Positions 7,881 through 18,593 are shown, counted from the stretch's first letter. The stretch is DNA of 64,000 nt from SG-bin9 sp049323835 (GCA_049323835.1 JBMOOJ010000095.1:19502-83501); one strand, 5' to 3'. Translations and numbers: made by a program. The notes: generated from the letters alone by a model not told the origin.

Positions 7881-7917
7881 GAACAGCGATGTCAGTCTCC
7901 GAAGAGATGAAACGGCA

Positions 7918-8043
7918 TCAATCGCAGCAATCGGCCGGCTCCTCGCAGCAGGGCTGATTGCCGTCACAGCACGACTGAGCCGCATATGCCGCACCCGTCA
8001 GGCCGAACACTGCGAACAATGCAGCGATAATCCACTTCTTCAT
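7918..8043 (-). CDS. Cys-rich exported micropeptide
   Basis: A 41-residue precursor with a clean signal peptide (MKKWIIAALFAVFGLTGAAYA). The mature peptide is only about 20 residues, six of them cysteines arranged as three CC pairs (SCCDG, PCCEE, DCCD), and otherwise acidic. GGAG lies 8-9 bp before the ATG on the minus strand, which supports translation. It is probably cotranscribed with the 105-residue gene at 8092, which also carries a CCDG motif. The acidic CC-rich composition suggests a periplasmic metal-binding or disulfide-rich peptide; this is inference and I know no named family. Confidence 0.65.
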   Translation of the reverse strand: MKKWIIAALFAVFGLTGAAYAAQSCCDGNQPCCEEPADCCD

Positions 8044-8061
8044 GTTTGATCTCCAGTTGGA

Positions 8062-8109
8062 ATTGAATGGAATGGCCATTGAATCGAATGGCTATTGAAT
8101 CGAATGTCC
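8062..8109. repeat. Three tandem copies of a 16-bp unit
   Basis: Units at 8062-8077, 8078-8093 and 8094-8109 with consensus ATTGAATCGAATGGCT (two or three mismatches between copies). The array spans the 3' end and stop codon of the 105-residue gene and the spacer before the Cys-rich micropeptide gene. Confidence 0.8.
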
Positions 8110-8409
8110 GTCTGCGCGCGAGCGCGGCGGCGGCACATCCGGTGCGATGTCAATTCCAGCAACGTCTTTCGTCGCAGCCCGGTGAACCACGGCGACCGGA
8201 TCGAAACTCGCGACAGACGCCGGACGCTCGGGCGTCATGCTCGCCTGGCACCCGATCGCGCATGCGGGGCTGCACGTGATCCCGTCGCAGCAATCGCTCT
8301 TTGACAGCGGGTCCATCAGACAGGGCCGCGCCAGCGCCGAGCCCCATGCGGCCAACAGGATGGGCAGCACGAGCGCAAAGGCCAGATACAAGCTTCGGCT
8401 TCGGATCAT
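8092..8409 (-). CDS. Exported Cys-rich hypothetical protein
   Basis: A 105-residue protein. Residues 1-28 form a signal peptide or signal anchor (SRSLYLAFALVLPILLAAWG then SALA). The mature N-terminus has six cysteines in about 25 residues (PCLMD, SDCCDGITCSPACAIGCQ), followed by a Pro/Ala/Val-rich tail without Cys. The CCDG motif is shared with the micropeptide 48 bp downstream, so the two may bind the same ligand. No family recognised. The tail end and stop codon lie within the 16-bp tandem repeat, so the C-terminus may be variable between strains. Confidence 0.6.
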   Translation of the reverse strand: MIRSRSLYLAFALVLPILLAAWGSALARPCLMDPLSKSDCCDGITCSPACAIGCQASMTPERPASVASFDPVAVVHRAATKDVAGIDIAPDVPPPRSRADGHSIQ

Positions 8410-8475
8410 GCGCGGACCATAAGGCCGTGGCCGTCGTGCTGAAAATCACAAGGCCGGGACCAGAGCCGGCAACCG

Positions 8476-9027
8476 TCAGTTGGTGATGAACTCCGCGCAT
8501 TTCTCGACCGGTGCGGCGTTACCCCACGGCATGATCGGCACCGTCGAGGTCGAGTTCTTCGGCGACCCGTCGATCAGCTTGTCCGAGTAAACCATGTAAA
8601 CAAGAACGTTGCGCCTGGTGTCGCAGCCGCGCACGATCTGGAGCTTCTTGAAGAACAGCGAGCGGCGCTGCCGGAACATGTCCTCGCCCTGCTCGAACTT
8701 GCTCCTGAACTTGATCGGTCCGACCTGACGGCAGGCCAATGATACGTCCGAAACTTCCTCGGCCAGGCCGAGCCAGCCCTTGAAGCCGCCCTTCTCCGGC
8801 ACCGTGAAGTGGCAAGCCACGCCTTCCACCTGCGGGTCGTCGAGCGCATAGGTCGCGAGCTTGTCGTTCGGGCTCAGGAACTTGAACACGGTCGAGCGGC
8901 GGAAGATCAGATCCGGCTCGTCCGCCGCCTGCGCCGGGGCGTCCGGGACAAGCGCCATCAGGACTGTCACGGCTGCCAGAGCGAGCGCCCTCCAGGTCAA
9001 ACGGACAGCCGGGTGTCGTATGGGCAT
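8476..9027 (-). CDS. creA: CreA family periplasmic protein
   Basis: A 183-residue exported protein of the CreA family. The signal peptide covers about 1-34 (TWRALALAAVTVLMALVPDA, cleaved near AQA). The conserved core includes DPQVEGVACHFTVPEKGGFK, DVSLACRQVGPI and the C-terminal YSDKLIDGSPKNSTSTVPIM. In E. coli creA sits before creBC but its biochemical role is not established. The ATG at 9027 is backed by AAAGGAG at good spacing on the minus strand. It is divergent from the L,D-transpeptidase gene; the presence of both in one promoter region may reflect envelope-linked roles. Confidence 0.9.
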   Translation of the reverse strand: MPIRHPAVRLTWRALALAAVTVLMALVPDAPAQAADEPDLIFRRSTVFKFLSPNDKLATYALDDPQVEGVACHFTVPEKGGFKGWLGLAEEVSDVSLACRQVGPIKFRSKFEQGEDMFRQRRSLFFKKLQIVRGCDTRRNVLVYMVYSDKLIDGSPKNSTSTVPIMPWGNAAPVEKCAEFITN

Positions 9028-9284
9028 CGTCAGGTCTCCTTTACCGCTTTGGCGTATATGGGGCGCACGGTGGCCATCGAAAAGCATCCTGGCGCCCTGG
9101 AGCCCGTTCTTGAGGGATTCCAGAGTCACTTTTTGGCACCACCGGGCCGAAATCACCGCCCGGCTCTGGCGAACCTGACGGCGGTTTGAGACACTAATGC
9201 ATTGGTGAATCGAAGTTATCGTGACGGGCTCGACCGGCATCACCGAAGGCCCAAAATGTAGACCCCGGGGCTGGGAACCTTGTT

Positions 9285-10895
9285 GTGACTGGATATTCAA
9301 CTGACCGCCATTCATCCGCGCCCGCATCCGCGCGACTGACCATTTCTCTGGGTATCGGCCTGACTGCCCTCATCGCTTTCGGAGCCCCCGCGTCCGCGCA
9401 GTTCTATTCCTCGCGCGGCGACTGGCCGGGCCTCTTTGCTGATCGCGCCGAACCTTACCCGCAGCGCCCGATCCGCCAGCGGCAGGCCAAGCCGAGCTAT
9501 CCGAAACTTCCCGACGCGCCGAAAAACGATCTGAAGCCGCAGGGCCCGCTCGTGATCATGGTGTCGCTCGAGAAGCAGTGGCTGAAGATCTATGACGAGC
9601 GCGGCCTGTTCGCGGAGTCGCCGATTTCATCCGGAACGAAGACGCATCCGACGCCGACAGGCGTGTTCAGCATTCTCGAAAAAAGCAAGTGGCACCGCTC
9701 CAATCTCTACAGCAGTGCGCCGATGCCGTTCATGCAGCGCATCACTTGGTCGGGCGTCGCACTGCATGCGGGCGAACTGCCAGGCTACCCGGCCTCGCAC
9801 GGCTGCATCCGCTTGCCAGCGCAGTTCGCAGCGCGGCTCTGGAACTGGACGACACGGCGCGGCGCGCGCGTGATCATTACGCCAGGCGAAGTCACGCCGG
9901 TCGACGTCACCCACAAAACGCTTGTCGCCATGCTGCCGGCGCCGGTCGCGGCGTTGCCGGATCCCAAGCCCGTGCGCACGGCCGACGCCAGCGGCGCGTT
10001 GCCAGCCATCAAATCGGATGCGGCCGTTTCCGACACGCCCCTGCGCGGAACGACATCCGACGTCAGGGCTGCGGAAGACAAGGCGGGCGACGCCGCCGAG
10101 CGAAAGGCCGACGACAAGGCAGCTGTAGCCACGGCGGCAGCTGACACTTCCGAAAAGCCGGCCATCGAGGTCAAACCGTCCGAAGCGAAAACTGACGACG
10201 CCCAACCTGCGCAAGCTGCCAAAACCACGCCTGTCACGGACACCAGAGCTGCCGACGCACCGCCCTCCGAGGTCAAGGCCGCCGATACAAAGCCTGCCGA
10301 AGCGAGCCCGGCCGATGCCGCCGCGCGAGCGGGCACGGCTGCAATGACAATCAACGACGCCATGAAGGGCACGTCGGACAAGCCGGCGATTGCCGATGCG
10401 CCCGCAGAGCCGCAGACGCCCGCCTGGATGCAACTGCCGAAGCGCTCCGGACAGGTCGCCGTGCTGATCAGCAAGAAGGACGGCAAGCTCTACATGCGGC
10501 AGAACTTCGAACCCGTATTCGAAGTACCAGTGACATTCACCGACGATGCGCCGCTCGGCACGCACGTCTTCACTGTCCGCAAGGCGAGCGAAGACAACTC
10601 GAATTTCGAGTGGTCGGTCGCTTCGCTGCCCGGCGTGGTCAGGACGCTGGTCACGCGCCTGCCCGGCAAGACGCCAAGCGGCAAGACACGGATGCGCGAT
10701 GTGTACGAAACCACGTTCGGTCCGACGCCGATGACGGCCTCGCAGGCGCTCGACCGCATCACCATTCCCGAAGAGGCGCTGCAGCGCATCGCCTTCAACC
10801 TGTCGGCCGGCAGTTCGATCATCGTCTCCGACGTCAGCTTCAACGCGGGCGGTGAAACCGGCCGCGGAACCGAGTTCATCGTCCCGCTGCGCTAG
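9285..10895 (+). CDS. L,D-transpeptidase (YkuD) with linker and second YkuD-like module
   Basis: A 536-residue exported protein. Signal peptide about 1-38 (ends ASA-QF). A catalytic YkuD domain spans about 86-205, with H161 and the SHGC motif at 171-174 followed by R176: the active Cys that makes 3-3 peptidoglycan cross-links or attaches proteins to peptidoglycan. Residues about 225-395 are a low-complexity Ala/Asp/Lys/Pro/Thr linker. The C-terminal part (about 400-536) opens like another YkuD fold (VAVLISKKDGKLYMRQ, later APLGTHVFTV) but lacks His and SHGC, so it is probably a non-catalytic module. The start is a GTG at 9285. The gene is followed by a diverged palindromic repeat. Confidence 0.88.
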   Translation: MTGYSTDRHSSAPASARLTISLGIGLTALIAFGAPASAQFYSSRGDWPGLFADRAEPYPQRPIRQRQAKPSYPKLPDAPKNDLKPQGPLVIMVSLEKQWLKIYDERGLFAESPISSGTKTHPTPTGVFSILEKSKWHRSNLYSSAPMPFMQRITWSGVALHAGELPGYPASHGCIRLPAQFAARLWNWTTRRGARVIITPGEVTPVDVTHKTLVAMLPAPVAALPDPKPVRTADASGALPAIKSDAAVSDTPLRGTTSDVRAAEDKAGDAAERKADDKAAVATAAADTSEKPAIEVKPSEAKTDDAQPAQAAKTTPVTDTRAADAPPSEVKAADTKPAEASPADAAARAGTAAMTINDAMKGTSDKPAIADAPAEPQTPAWMQLPKRSGQVAVLISKKDGKLYMRQNFEPVFEVPVTFTDDAPLGTHVFTVRKASEDNSNFEWSVASLPGVVRTLVTRLPGKTPSGKTRMRDVYETTFGPTPMTASQALDRITIPEEALQRIAFNLSAGSSIIVSDVSFNAGGETGRGTEFIVPLR

Positions 10896-10963
10896 AGCCT
10901 GATCCGGACCCGCAGGGCCACGTTAGCGCAAAGGGTGAAGCGGCTTTCCGGAAGATCGTGCTC
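10895..10963. repeat. Diverged Rhizobiales-type intergenic palindromic repeat
   Basis: The segment begins GAGCCTGATCCGGA and ends TCCGGAAGATCGTGCTC; the ends are imperfect inverted repeats. This resembles the common GAGCATGATCC...GATCATGCTC element of Bradyrhizobium-like genomes, here with a longer middle. It starts at the last base of the transpeptidase stop codon. Family assignment is from memory. Confidence 0.45.
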
Positions 10964-11057
10964 AAACAACGGTGATCACGGCAAACTGTATCCCGCTGGG
11001 GATTGCCTCCAAGGCTTGCGCCGCTAAATATGTGCTGGCGCATTTCCGGAGATGACG

Positions 11058-11624
11058 ATGATCGACCGCAGGCAAAGCGTGCTCGCCGCACTCGGCGCCG
11101 CTGCGTCGCTCGCAAGTTCATCGGCCCACGCGCAGGTCAGCCGCATCACGGCCTACGGCTTCTCTTTTCCGGCGCTGAAATCCGGCGACATCAAGCTCGC
11201 CGACTACGCCAACAAGCCGATCCTGATCGTCAATACGGCTTCGCAGTGCGGCTTCACTCCGCAGTACACGGGCCTGCAACAGCTCTGGACGCAGTTCAGC
11301 AAGCGCGGGCTGATGATCATCGCCGTTCCGTCGAACGACTTCGGCGGTCAGGAGCCCGGCGGTGCAGCCGAGATCGCCCAGACGACCGAGAACCAGTATC
11401 ACATCACGTTCCCGGTTGCGGCCAAGGCTGTGGTCAAGGGACCCGATGCGCATCCGTTCTACAAGTGGGCCGCGGCCGCGCGCCCTGGCGAGACGCCGCG
11501 CTGGAATTTCCACAAGTACCTGATCGGCCGCGACGGCTACATTGCAGACGTGTTCGCGCACAGCGTCGCGCCGGACGATACGCGGGTCGCGACCGCCATT
11601 GCCAGGGCGCTCGGCGGCGCCTGA
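11058..11624 (+). CDS. Glutathione peroxidase family protein, exported
   Basis: A 188-residue thiol peroxidase with an N-terminal export signal that has a twin-arginine flavour (DRRQSVLAALGAAASLAS, cleavage after AHA). The catalytic motif is NTASQCGFTPQY, with Cys replacing selenocysteine; Gln (FTPQYTGLQQL region) and the later PRWNFHKYLIGRDG Trp/Asn motif complete the active site. It would reduce hydroperoxides in the periplasm, probably with thioredoxin-like donors. The ATG at 11058 is 6 bp after GGAG (11048-11051); an ATG at 11052 directly abuts this and is less likely. A short gap separates it from the DHFR-like gene on the same strand. Confidence 0.9.
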   Translation: MIDRRQSVLAALGAAASLASSSAHAQVSRITAYGFSFPALKSGDIKLADYANKPILIVNTASQCGFTPQYTGLQQLWTQFSKRGLMIIAVPSNDFGGQEPGGAAEIAQTTENQYHITFPVAAKAVVKGPDAHPFYKWAAAARPGETPRWNFHKYLIGRDGYIADVFAHSVAPDDTRVATAIARALGGA

Positions 11625-11711
11625 CACCCGGCACCGCGCTTGTTTGACTGACACGTGTCTGACAGGATGCGTCACGCCGCTGACGCGGACGACATTCATT
11701 CGATTTGTAGC

Positions 11712-12263
11712 ATGGCGGCGTTTTTCTTCGAAGGCTTTGTTATCGTCTCGGCCGACGGCATGTTGGCCGACGAACATCTTGTGCAGCCGGCTGCGCTCCG
11801 CAACAAGGCCGACTATCGTTTCTTCGTTGATGGCCTGCGGCGCGCAGATATCGTCGTGCACGGCCGCAACTCGGGTGACAGCGACCCGCACTCGATTTCG
11901 CGGCGGCGCGTGATCGTCACACGCAGCGTTGAGAGATTAGCGCCTCATCCAGATATCCCGAACGCCGTGCTGTGGAATCCCGCAGGCGCGACGTTCGAGG
12001 AGGCCTGTTCGGTGCTAACCGTTACAAGCGGCACCGTCGCCGTCATCGGCGGACCGGACGTGTTTGCGATGTTTGCGCAACGGTATGACGTGTTCTGGCT
12101 CTCGCAGGCCGAACGGGTGCGCATTCCCGGCGGCCAGGGGGGATTTCCTGGCGTGCCGCGGATCACACCGCAGGCGGTCCTTGCGAGCTGGGGTTTAAAG
12201 GCTGATGCGCCGCGTATGCTCGATGAGGCCAACGACGTGAGCGTCACGCCATGGCGGCGATAA
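11712..12263 (+). CDS. Dihydrofolate reductase-like protein
   Basis: A 183-residue protein with a DHFR/RibD-like Rossmann layout. It opens with FEGFVIVSADGMLADE, where canonical DHFR has a substrate-binding strand and acidic residue. It continues with RADIVVHGRNS, VIVTRS, and the NADPH-binding loop GTVAVIGGPDVFAMF. Overall it is more divergent than FolA, so folate reduction is not assured; a RibD-C-type reductase is the alternative. The ATG at 11712 starts the conserved core; a GTG at 11655 would extend it by 19 residues. No related pathway gene is adjacent. Confidence 0.6.
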   Translation: MAAFFFEGFVIVSADGMLADEHLVQPAALRNKADYRFFVDGLRRADIVVHGRNSGDSDPHSISRRRVIVTRSVERLAPHPDIPNAVLWNPAGATFEEACSVLTVTSGTVAVIGGPDVFAMFAQRYDVFWLSQAERVRIPGGQGGFPGVPRITPQAVLASWGLKADAPRMLDEANDVSVTPWRR

Positions 12264-12324
12264 CTCGTACTTTCAGGAGAGCGTTACATCTGTATTCTAG
12301 CCGCCGTGTCAGGGGGATGAGGTT

Positions 12325-12636
12325 ATGGGAGCGTTTCGTCGATTTATTATTCGAATGGTCGAACTGCTGCAGGTGCTGTCGATACTCTTGGTGACAGCCT
12401 TTTGCGGTTTGGTCGGACAGCTGTATTTTAAAGCAACGCCGGGAGTTGTAGTCGCTGGCAAGTTCTTCGAAGGCGACTTGTTCGGCCTTATTGTCGGAGC
12501 TGTTGTTGGGTTCATAGTTTCGGGAACGTTCGCAGCCGTGTTTTTTGCGCTATCCGAAATAGCGTCGAACACAAGGGTTGCCGCTCTATATCAGCGAGAG
12601 CTCTTTCAGCGCATGCGGCAGCGAGCCGAAACTTAG
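12325..12636 (+). CDS. Small two-helix membrane protein
   Basis: A 103-residue protein with two predicted transmembrane helices (about 14-33, LLQVLSILLVTAFCGLVGQL; about 53-78, LFGLIVGAVVGFIVSG onwards) and a charged C-terminal tail (RVAALYQRELFQRMRQRAET). The family is not recognised. The reading frame is noticeably less GC-rich than its neighbours and uses AT-ending codons more often, which hints at foreign or recently acquired origin. GGGGATGAGG precedes the ATG. It converges with doxX, the stop codons being only 3 bp apart. Confidence 0.6.
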   Translation: MGAFRRFIIRMVELLQVLSILLVTAFCGLVGQLYFKATPGVVVAGKFFEGDLFGLIVGAVVGFIVSGTFAAVFFALSEIASNTRVAALYQRELFQRMRQRAET

Positions 12637-12639
12637 CAG

Positions 12640-13092
12640 TTATACATCTGGATAGCTCGGGTCCGACTGACGCGACGACCGCGGCAAACCGGCGATCATC
12701 AGAAGCCCGCCGATCAGCGACAGGTTCTTAAGCGCATGAACCGTCTCGTTCGTCTGCGCATCGCCGGCAGGCATGCTCCAGAACGGATGGCCGTAAAAGG
12801 TGGCGACCACTACAAAGAGCGCGAGGATGATTGCGAAAAAACGCGAACCGAAATTCAGCGCAATCAAAAGTCCGCAAACAAGTTCAATTGAACCAGCAGC
12901 AACCGCAAGCATGGTCGAGAATTCTATTCCGCCGACCGCCTCCTCCAGTTGTTTCACATAGTCAGCAGCGAATGCCGGAACAGGCAACACCTTGCTTGCA
13001 ACCATCTTCACCGTTTCTGGAATATTGAACAACTTCAATCCACCAGAAACAATAAACAGCACAGCAAACAAAATACGCCCAATCGTCAGCAT
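12640..13092 (-). CDS. DoxX family membrane protein
   Basis: A 150-residue, four-helix inner-membrane protein of the DoxX/DoxD superfamily. Helix 1 opens LTIGRILFAVLFIVSGGLKL, followed by the periplasmic or cytoplasmic loop with AADYVKQLEEAVGG, helix 2 (MLAVAAGSIELVCGLLIALN), helix 3 (FFAIILALFVVVATFYGHPF) and helix 4 (LSLIGGLLMIAGL). DoxX proteins are linked to thiosulfate:quinone oxidoreduction or to oxidative stress handling, but most are uncharacterised. It is convergent with the small membrane protein and shares its lower GC content. The upstream 190 bp (13093-13284) is A-rich with no convincing gene. Confidence 0.8.
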   Translation of the reverse strand: MLTIGRILFAVLFIVSGGLKLFNIPETVKMVASKVLPVPAFAADYVKQLEEAVGGIEFSTMLAVAAGSIELVCGLLIALNFGSRFFAIILALFVVVATFYGHPFWSMPAGDAQTNETVHALKNLSLIGGLLMIAGLPRSSRQSDPSYPDV

Positions 13093-13284
13093 GGCAGTCT
13101 CACTCCGGATTCCAGAACAACACTAAAAATCAGCCTTCAAAACAATGGCAGGCAAATGCCGACGGGACTATGGCCAATAACGGCAAGAAACTCAAACCGA
13201 CGGCACGCAATCCAGACCAGCCGTATGCCTGCACCGCATCGCGGCGGCGCGCCCTAAATACGCCAGCAAGTGACTTTGTGGAGA

Positions 13285-15597
<2,313 letters not shown>

Positions 15598-15688
15598 ACC
15601 GAATTCCCCTCGCCGTATACTTATTGAGTCCCGAAGTTATTGCTCCAGCCGTCAGGCCGGGCTGCCTTCGGTTGAATATCTTACCCGA

Positions 15689-17470
15689 TCAGTTTTGCGG
15701 AAGATTGAGCCTGATATGAAGCTCTCGCAACTGCTTGGTGGTCACCTCCGAAGGCGCCCCCATCAGTAAATCTTCCGCGCGCTGATTCATCGGGAAAAGC
15801 GAGATTTCCCGCAGGTTGGTAGTGCCGCAGAGCAGCATGACGATACGGTCGACACCGGCCGCCATACCACCGTGCGGCGGCGCGCCGTACTGGAACGCGC
15901 GATAGAGGCCGCCGAAGCGCTCGACCACGTCCTGTTCGGTGTAGCCGGCGATCTCGAACGCCTTCACCATCGTCTTCGGGCGGTGATTACGTATACCACC
16001 GGAGGCGATCTCATAGCCGTTGCAGGCGATGTCGTACTGGAACGCCTTGATGGTCAGCGGGTCCTGCGTCTCGAGCGCCTCGAGCTCGCCCTGCGGCATC
16101 GAGAACGGATTGTGCGAGAAGTCGACCTTCTTCTCTTCCTCGCTGTACTCGTACATCGGGAAGTCGACGATCCAGGCGAGCTCGAACCGGTCCTTGTCGA
16201 TCAGGTTCAATTCCTCGCCGACGCGCGTGCGCGCGAGACCGGCGAACTTCCAGAACTTCGACGGATCGCCGGCGACAAAGAACGCGGCGTCACCGACGCC
16301 GAGCTTGAGTTGCTCGGCGATCTGCTTGGTGCGTTCGGGCCCAATGTTCTTGGCGAGCGGACCCGCACCGTTCTCCTCGCCCTCGCGCCAGAAGATGTAG
16401 CCGAGGCCCGGCTGGCCTTCGCCCTGCGCCCACGAATTCATGCGGTCGCAGAACGCGCGATTGCCGCCGCCCGGTGCCGGGATCGCCCACACCTCGTTCT
16501 TCGACTCTTCCAGCATGCGCGCGAAAATCTTGAAGCCGGAGCCGCGAAATGGCTCGGAGACGTTTTGCATGATCACCGGGTTGCGCAGGTCAGGCTTGTC
16601 GGAGCCGTACTTGCGCAGCGCCTCGGCGAACGGAATACGCGGCCAGTTTTTGGTCACCGGCTTGCCTTGCGCGAAGTCCTCGAACACGCCGGTGATCACC
16701 GGCTCCATCGCCGCGAACACGTCGTCCTGCGTGACGAAACTCATCTCGACGTCGAGCTGATAGAATTCACCCGGCAGACGATCGGCGCGCGGGTCTTCGT
16801 CGCGGAAGCACGGCGCGATCTGGAAGTAACGGTCGAAGCCCGACATCATCAAGAGCTGCTTGTACTGCTGTGGCGCCTGCGGCAGCGCGTAGAACTTGCC
16901 CGGATGAATGCGGCTCGGCACGAGGAAGTCGCGCGCGCCTTCCGGCGACGACGCGGTCAGGATCGGCGTCTGGAATTCGAAGAAGCCCTGCCCCTTCATC
17001 CGCTTGCGCATCGAGTCGATGATGGCGCCGCGCGTCATGATGTTTCTGTGCAGCGTCTCGCGGCGCAGGTCGAGAAAGCGGTATTTCAGGCGGATGTCCT
17101 CAGGGTATTCCTGATCGCCGAACACCGGCATCGGCAGCTCATCCGCGGCGCCGAGAACCTCGATCTCGCTGACGTAAAGCTCAACGGTGCCGGTCGGCAG
17201 GTCGGGGTTGTCGGTGCCCGCCGGGCGCTTGCGCACCTTGCCGTCGATCCGCACCACCCACTCCGAGCGCAGCGCTTCGGCCGTCTTGAACGCCGGCGAA
17301 TCCGGGTCGGCCACGCACTGGGTCAGCCCGTAATGGTCGCGCAGGTCGATGAACAGCACGCCGCCATGATCGCGAATACGGTGACACCAGCCGGAAAGCC
17401 GAACCGTTTCGCCGATGTGGCTGTCGCGGAGCGCGCCGCACGTATGGGACCGGTAGCGATGCAAGGACAC
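15689..17470 (-). CDS. aspS: Aspartyl-tRNA synthetase
   Basis: A 593-residue class IIb aminoacyl-tRNA synthetase, the expected bacterial length. Residues 1-110 form the OB-fold anticodon-binding domain (HRYRSHTCGALR, LSGWCHRIRDHGGVLFIDLR). Motif 2 is CFRDEDPRADRLPGEFYQLD (about 222-241). The bacterial GAD insertion spans about 290-420, and motif 3 lies near GAPPHGGMAAGVDRIVMLL. It charges tRNA-Asp. The start codon is GTG at 17468-17470, which leaves only two residues before the conserved HRYR. The upstream 160 bp to the VOC gene show no clear Shine-Dalgarno. Confidence 0.95.
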   Translation of the reverse strand: MSLHRYRSHTCGALRDSHIGETVRLSGWCHRIRDHGGVLFIDLRDHYGLTQCVADPDSPAFKTAEALRSEWVVRIDGKVRKRPAGTDNPDLPTGTVELYVSEIEVLGAADELPMPVFGDQEYPEDIRLKYRFLDLRRETLHRNIMTRGAIIDSMRKRMKGQGFFEFQTPILTASSPEGARDFLVPSRIHPGKFYALPQAPQQYKQLLMMSGFDRYFQIAPCFRDEDPRADRLPGEFYQLDVEMSFVTQDDVFAAMEPVITGVFEDFAQGKPVTKNWPRIPFAEALRKYGSDKPDLRNPVIMQNVSEPFRGSGFKIFARMLEESKNEVWAIPAPGGGNRAFCDRMNSWAQGEGQPGLGYIFWREGEENGAGPLAKNIGPERTKQIAEQLKLGVGDAAFFVAGDPSKFWKFAGLARTRVGEELNLIDKDRFELAWIVDFPMYEYSEEEKKVDFSHNPFSMPQGELEALETQDPLTIKAFQYDIACNGYEIASGGIRNHRPKTMVKAFEIAGYTEQDVVERFGGLYRAFQYGAPPHGGMAAGVDRIVMLLCGTTNLREISLFPMNQRAEDLLMGAPSEVTTKQLRELHIRLNLPQN

Positions 17471-17631
17471 GTTGGGGAAGCCTTCAGAAAATCACGAGAA
17501 TCGGGCGGCGAATGCCAGCCGCGGAGGGCACGGTTTAGCCGAGCCGGAAACGCCCGGCAACCAACGGAACTGTTGTTTTCGAGCAAAGAAAAACGGCTTT
17601 TTGGACCTTCTCAGCCCTGGATAGCCACTGG

Positions 17632-18480
17632 TCAGTCTCTTGGCGGCGCGGGCTGGATCAGGAGCGTCGGCACGCCGCAGGTGCGGTCACGGACGGTGCA
17701 AATCCGCGTTCCCGGCTTGCGGCCGATCCGGACCTCCGAGACGTTGAAGCCTGCCCCGGCGAGGCGGGCCTGCGCCGCGTCGATATCGGCGACCCGCCAA
17801 CTCAAGCCCCGGAACGTATCCGGCCCCTCGCCCGCCCCATCCTTCAGGCTGTGGGCGATCTCAACGATCATGTCGCCGCAGCGGAAGAACATCAGCCGCA
17901 CGCCCCAATCCGGATTGCTGCGGTCGAGCGCCATGTCGAGGCCGAGCCGCGCGCCGTAAAGCGCCGCCGCCCGCTCCGGCGACGGCGTGCCGATGACGAT
18001 GTGATCGAGGCCGGTAATCGTGGATGCTGCGGCCGGTTCCGACTGCGGGCGCTCGCCCTTCATCTCAAGGAAGAACTGGCGGATGCCATGAGTCGCGGCC
18101 GTCTCCGCGCGGGTGCGCTGCCATTGCAGCGTCGCGCCGCCGAGGCCGTTGCGGCTCGTCGTCTCCGTCACCGTCTCCGGGTTGAGACCAAGCCGCGAGA
18201 GCCGCCGGTGCATCCGTGCGATGTCACCAACGCGAAAGGCGACGCTCGCGAGACCTTCGCCGCGTTCATCGAGCGCCGCACGCACGCGATCGCCCGTGTC
18301 ACCGGCGCCGGTCGCTGCCATCAGTTCAATCGACGTGTTGGCAAGCGTGAACAGCGCCGTCGCCGCGCCATCGCCGGCGGTGCGCCAAGCGACTTTGCGC
18401 GCCAGAAAGGCTTCGTAGTTGGCAATGGCCGTGTCGAAATCGCGAACAAGAACGACAGCGTGGTCGAGAGACTGGATCAT
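17632..18480 (-). CDS. VOC superfamily (glyoxalase-like) protein
   Basis: A 282-residue protein with two vicinal-oxygen-chelate half-domains. The first begins LDHAVVLVRDFDTAIANYE (residues 5-23). The second begins GLDHIVIGTPSPERAAALYG (about 155-174). Each domain has the first metal His (LDH), and the second has EIAHS near the expected Glu ligand. Two fused modules in one chain would form a complete metal site, as in dioxygenases and glyoxalase I-type enzymes; the substrate is unknown. It is transcribed toward aspS. A closely related architecture is described as glyoxalase-like domain in Rhizobiales. Confidence 0.8.
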   Translation of the reverse strand: MIQSLDHAVVLVRDFDTAIANYEAFLARKVAWRTAGDGAATALFTLANTSIELMAATGAGDTGDRVRAALDERGEGLASVAFRVGDIARMHRRLSRLGLNPETVTETTSRNGLGGATLQWQRTRAETAATHGIRQFFLEMKGERPQSEPAAASTITGLDHIVIGTPSPERAAALYGARLGLDMALDRSNPDWGVRLMFFRCGDMIVEIAHSLKDGAGEGPDTFRGLSWRVADIDAAQARLAGAGFNVSEVRIGRKPGTRICTVRDRTCGVPTLLIQPAPPRD

Positions 18481-18593
18481 CGCGCACCTTCATATGATGA
18501 GCATAACTGAACGCGAGCGCGTTCATGTTGGCAACATCAATGATGCACGGAAGCCATGACGTCGCGTGAAATGCTCACGCCTTCACTGACGGT

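Noticed and set aside
13093..13284. Possible small plus-strand gene beginning at 13170
   Set aside because: The frame runs into antisense of maeB, has no Shine-Dalgarno, and its product has no recognisable features.
15872..17959. 695-codon frame antisense to aspS
   Set aside because: aspS is clearly intact on the other strand; the antisense translation has no domain features.
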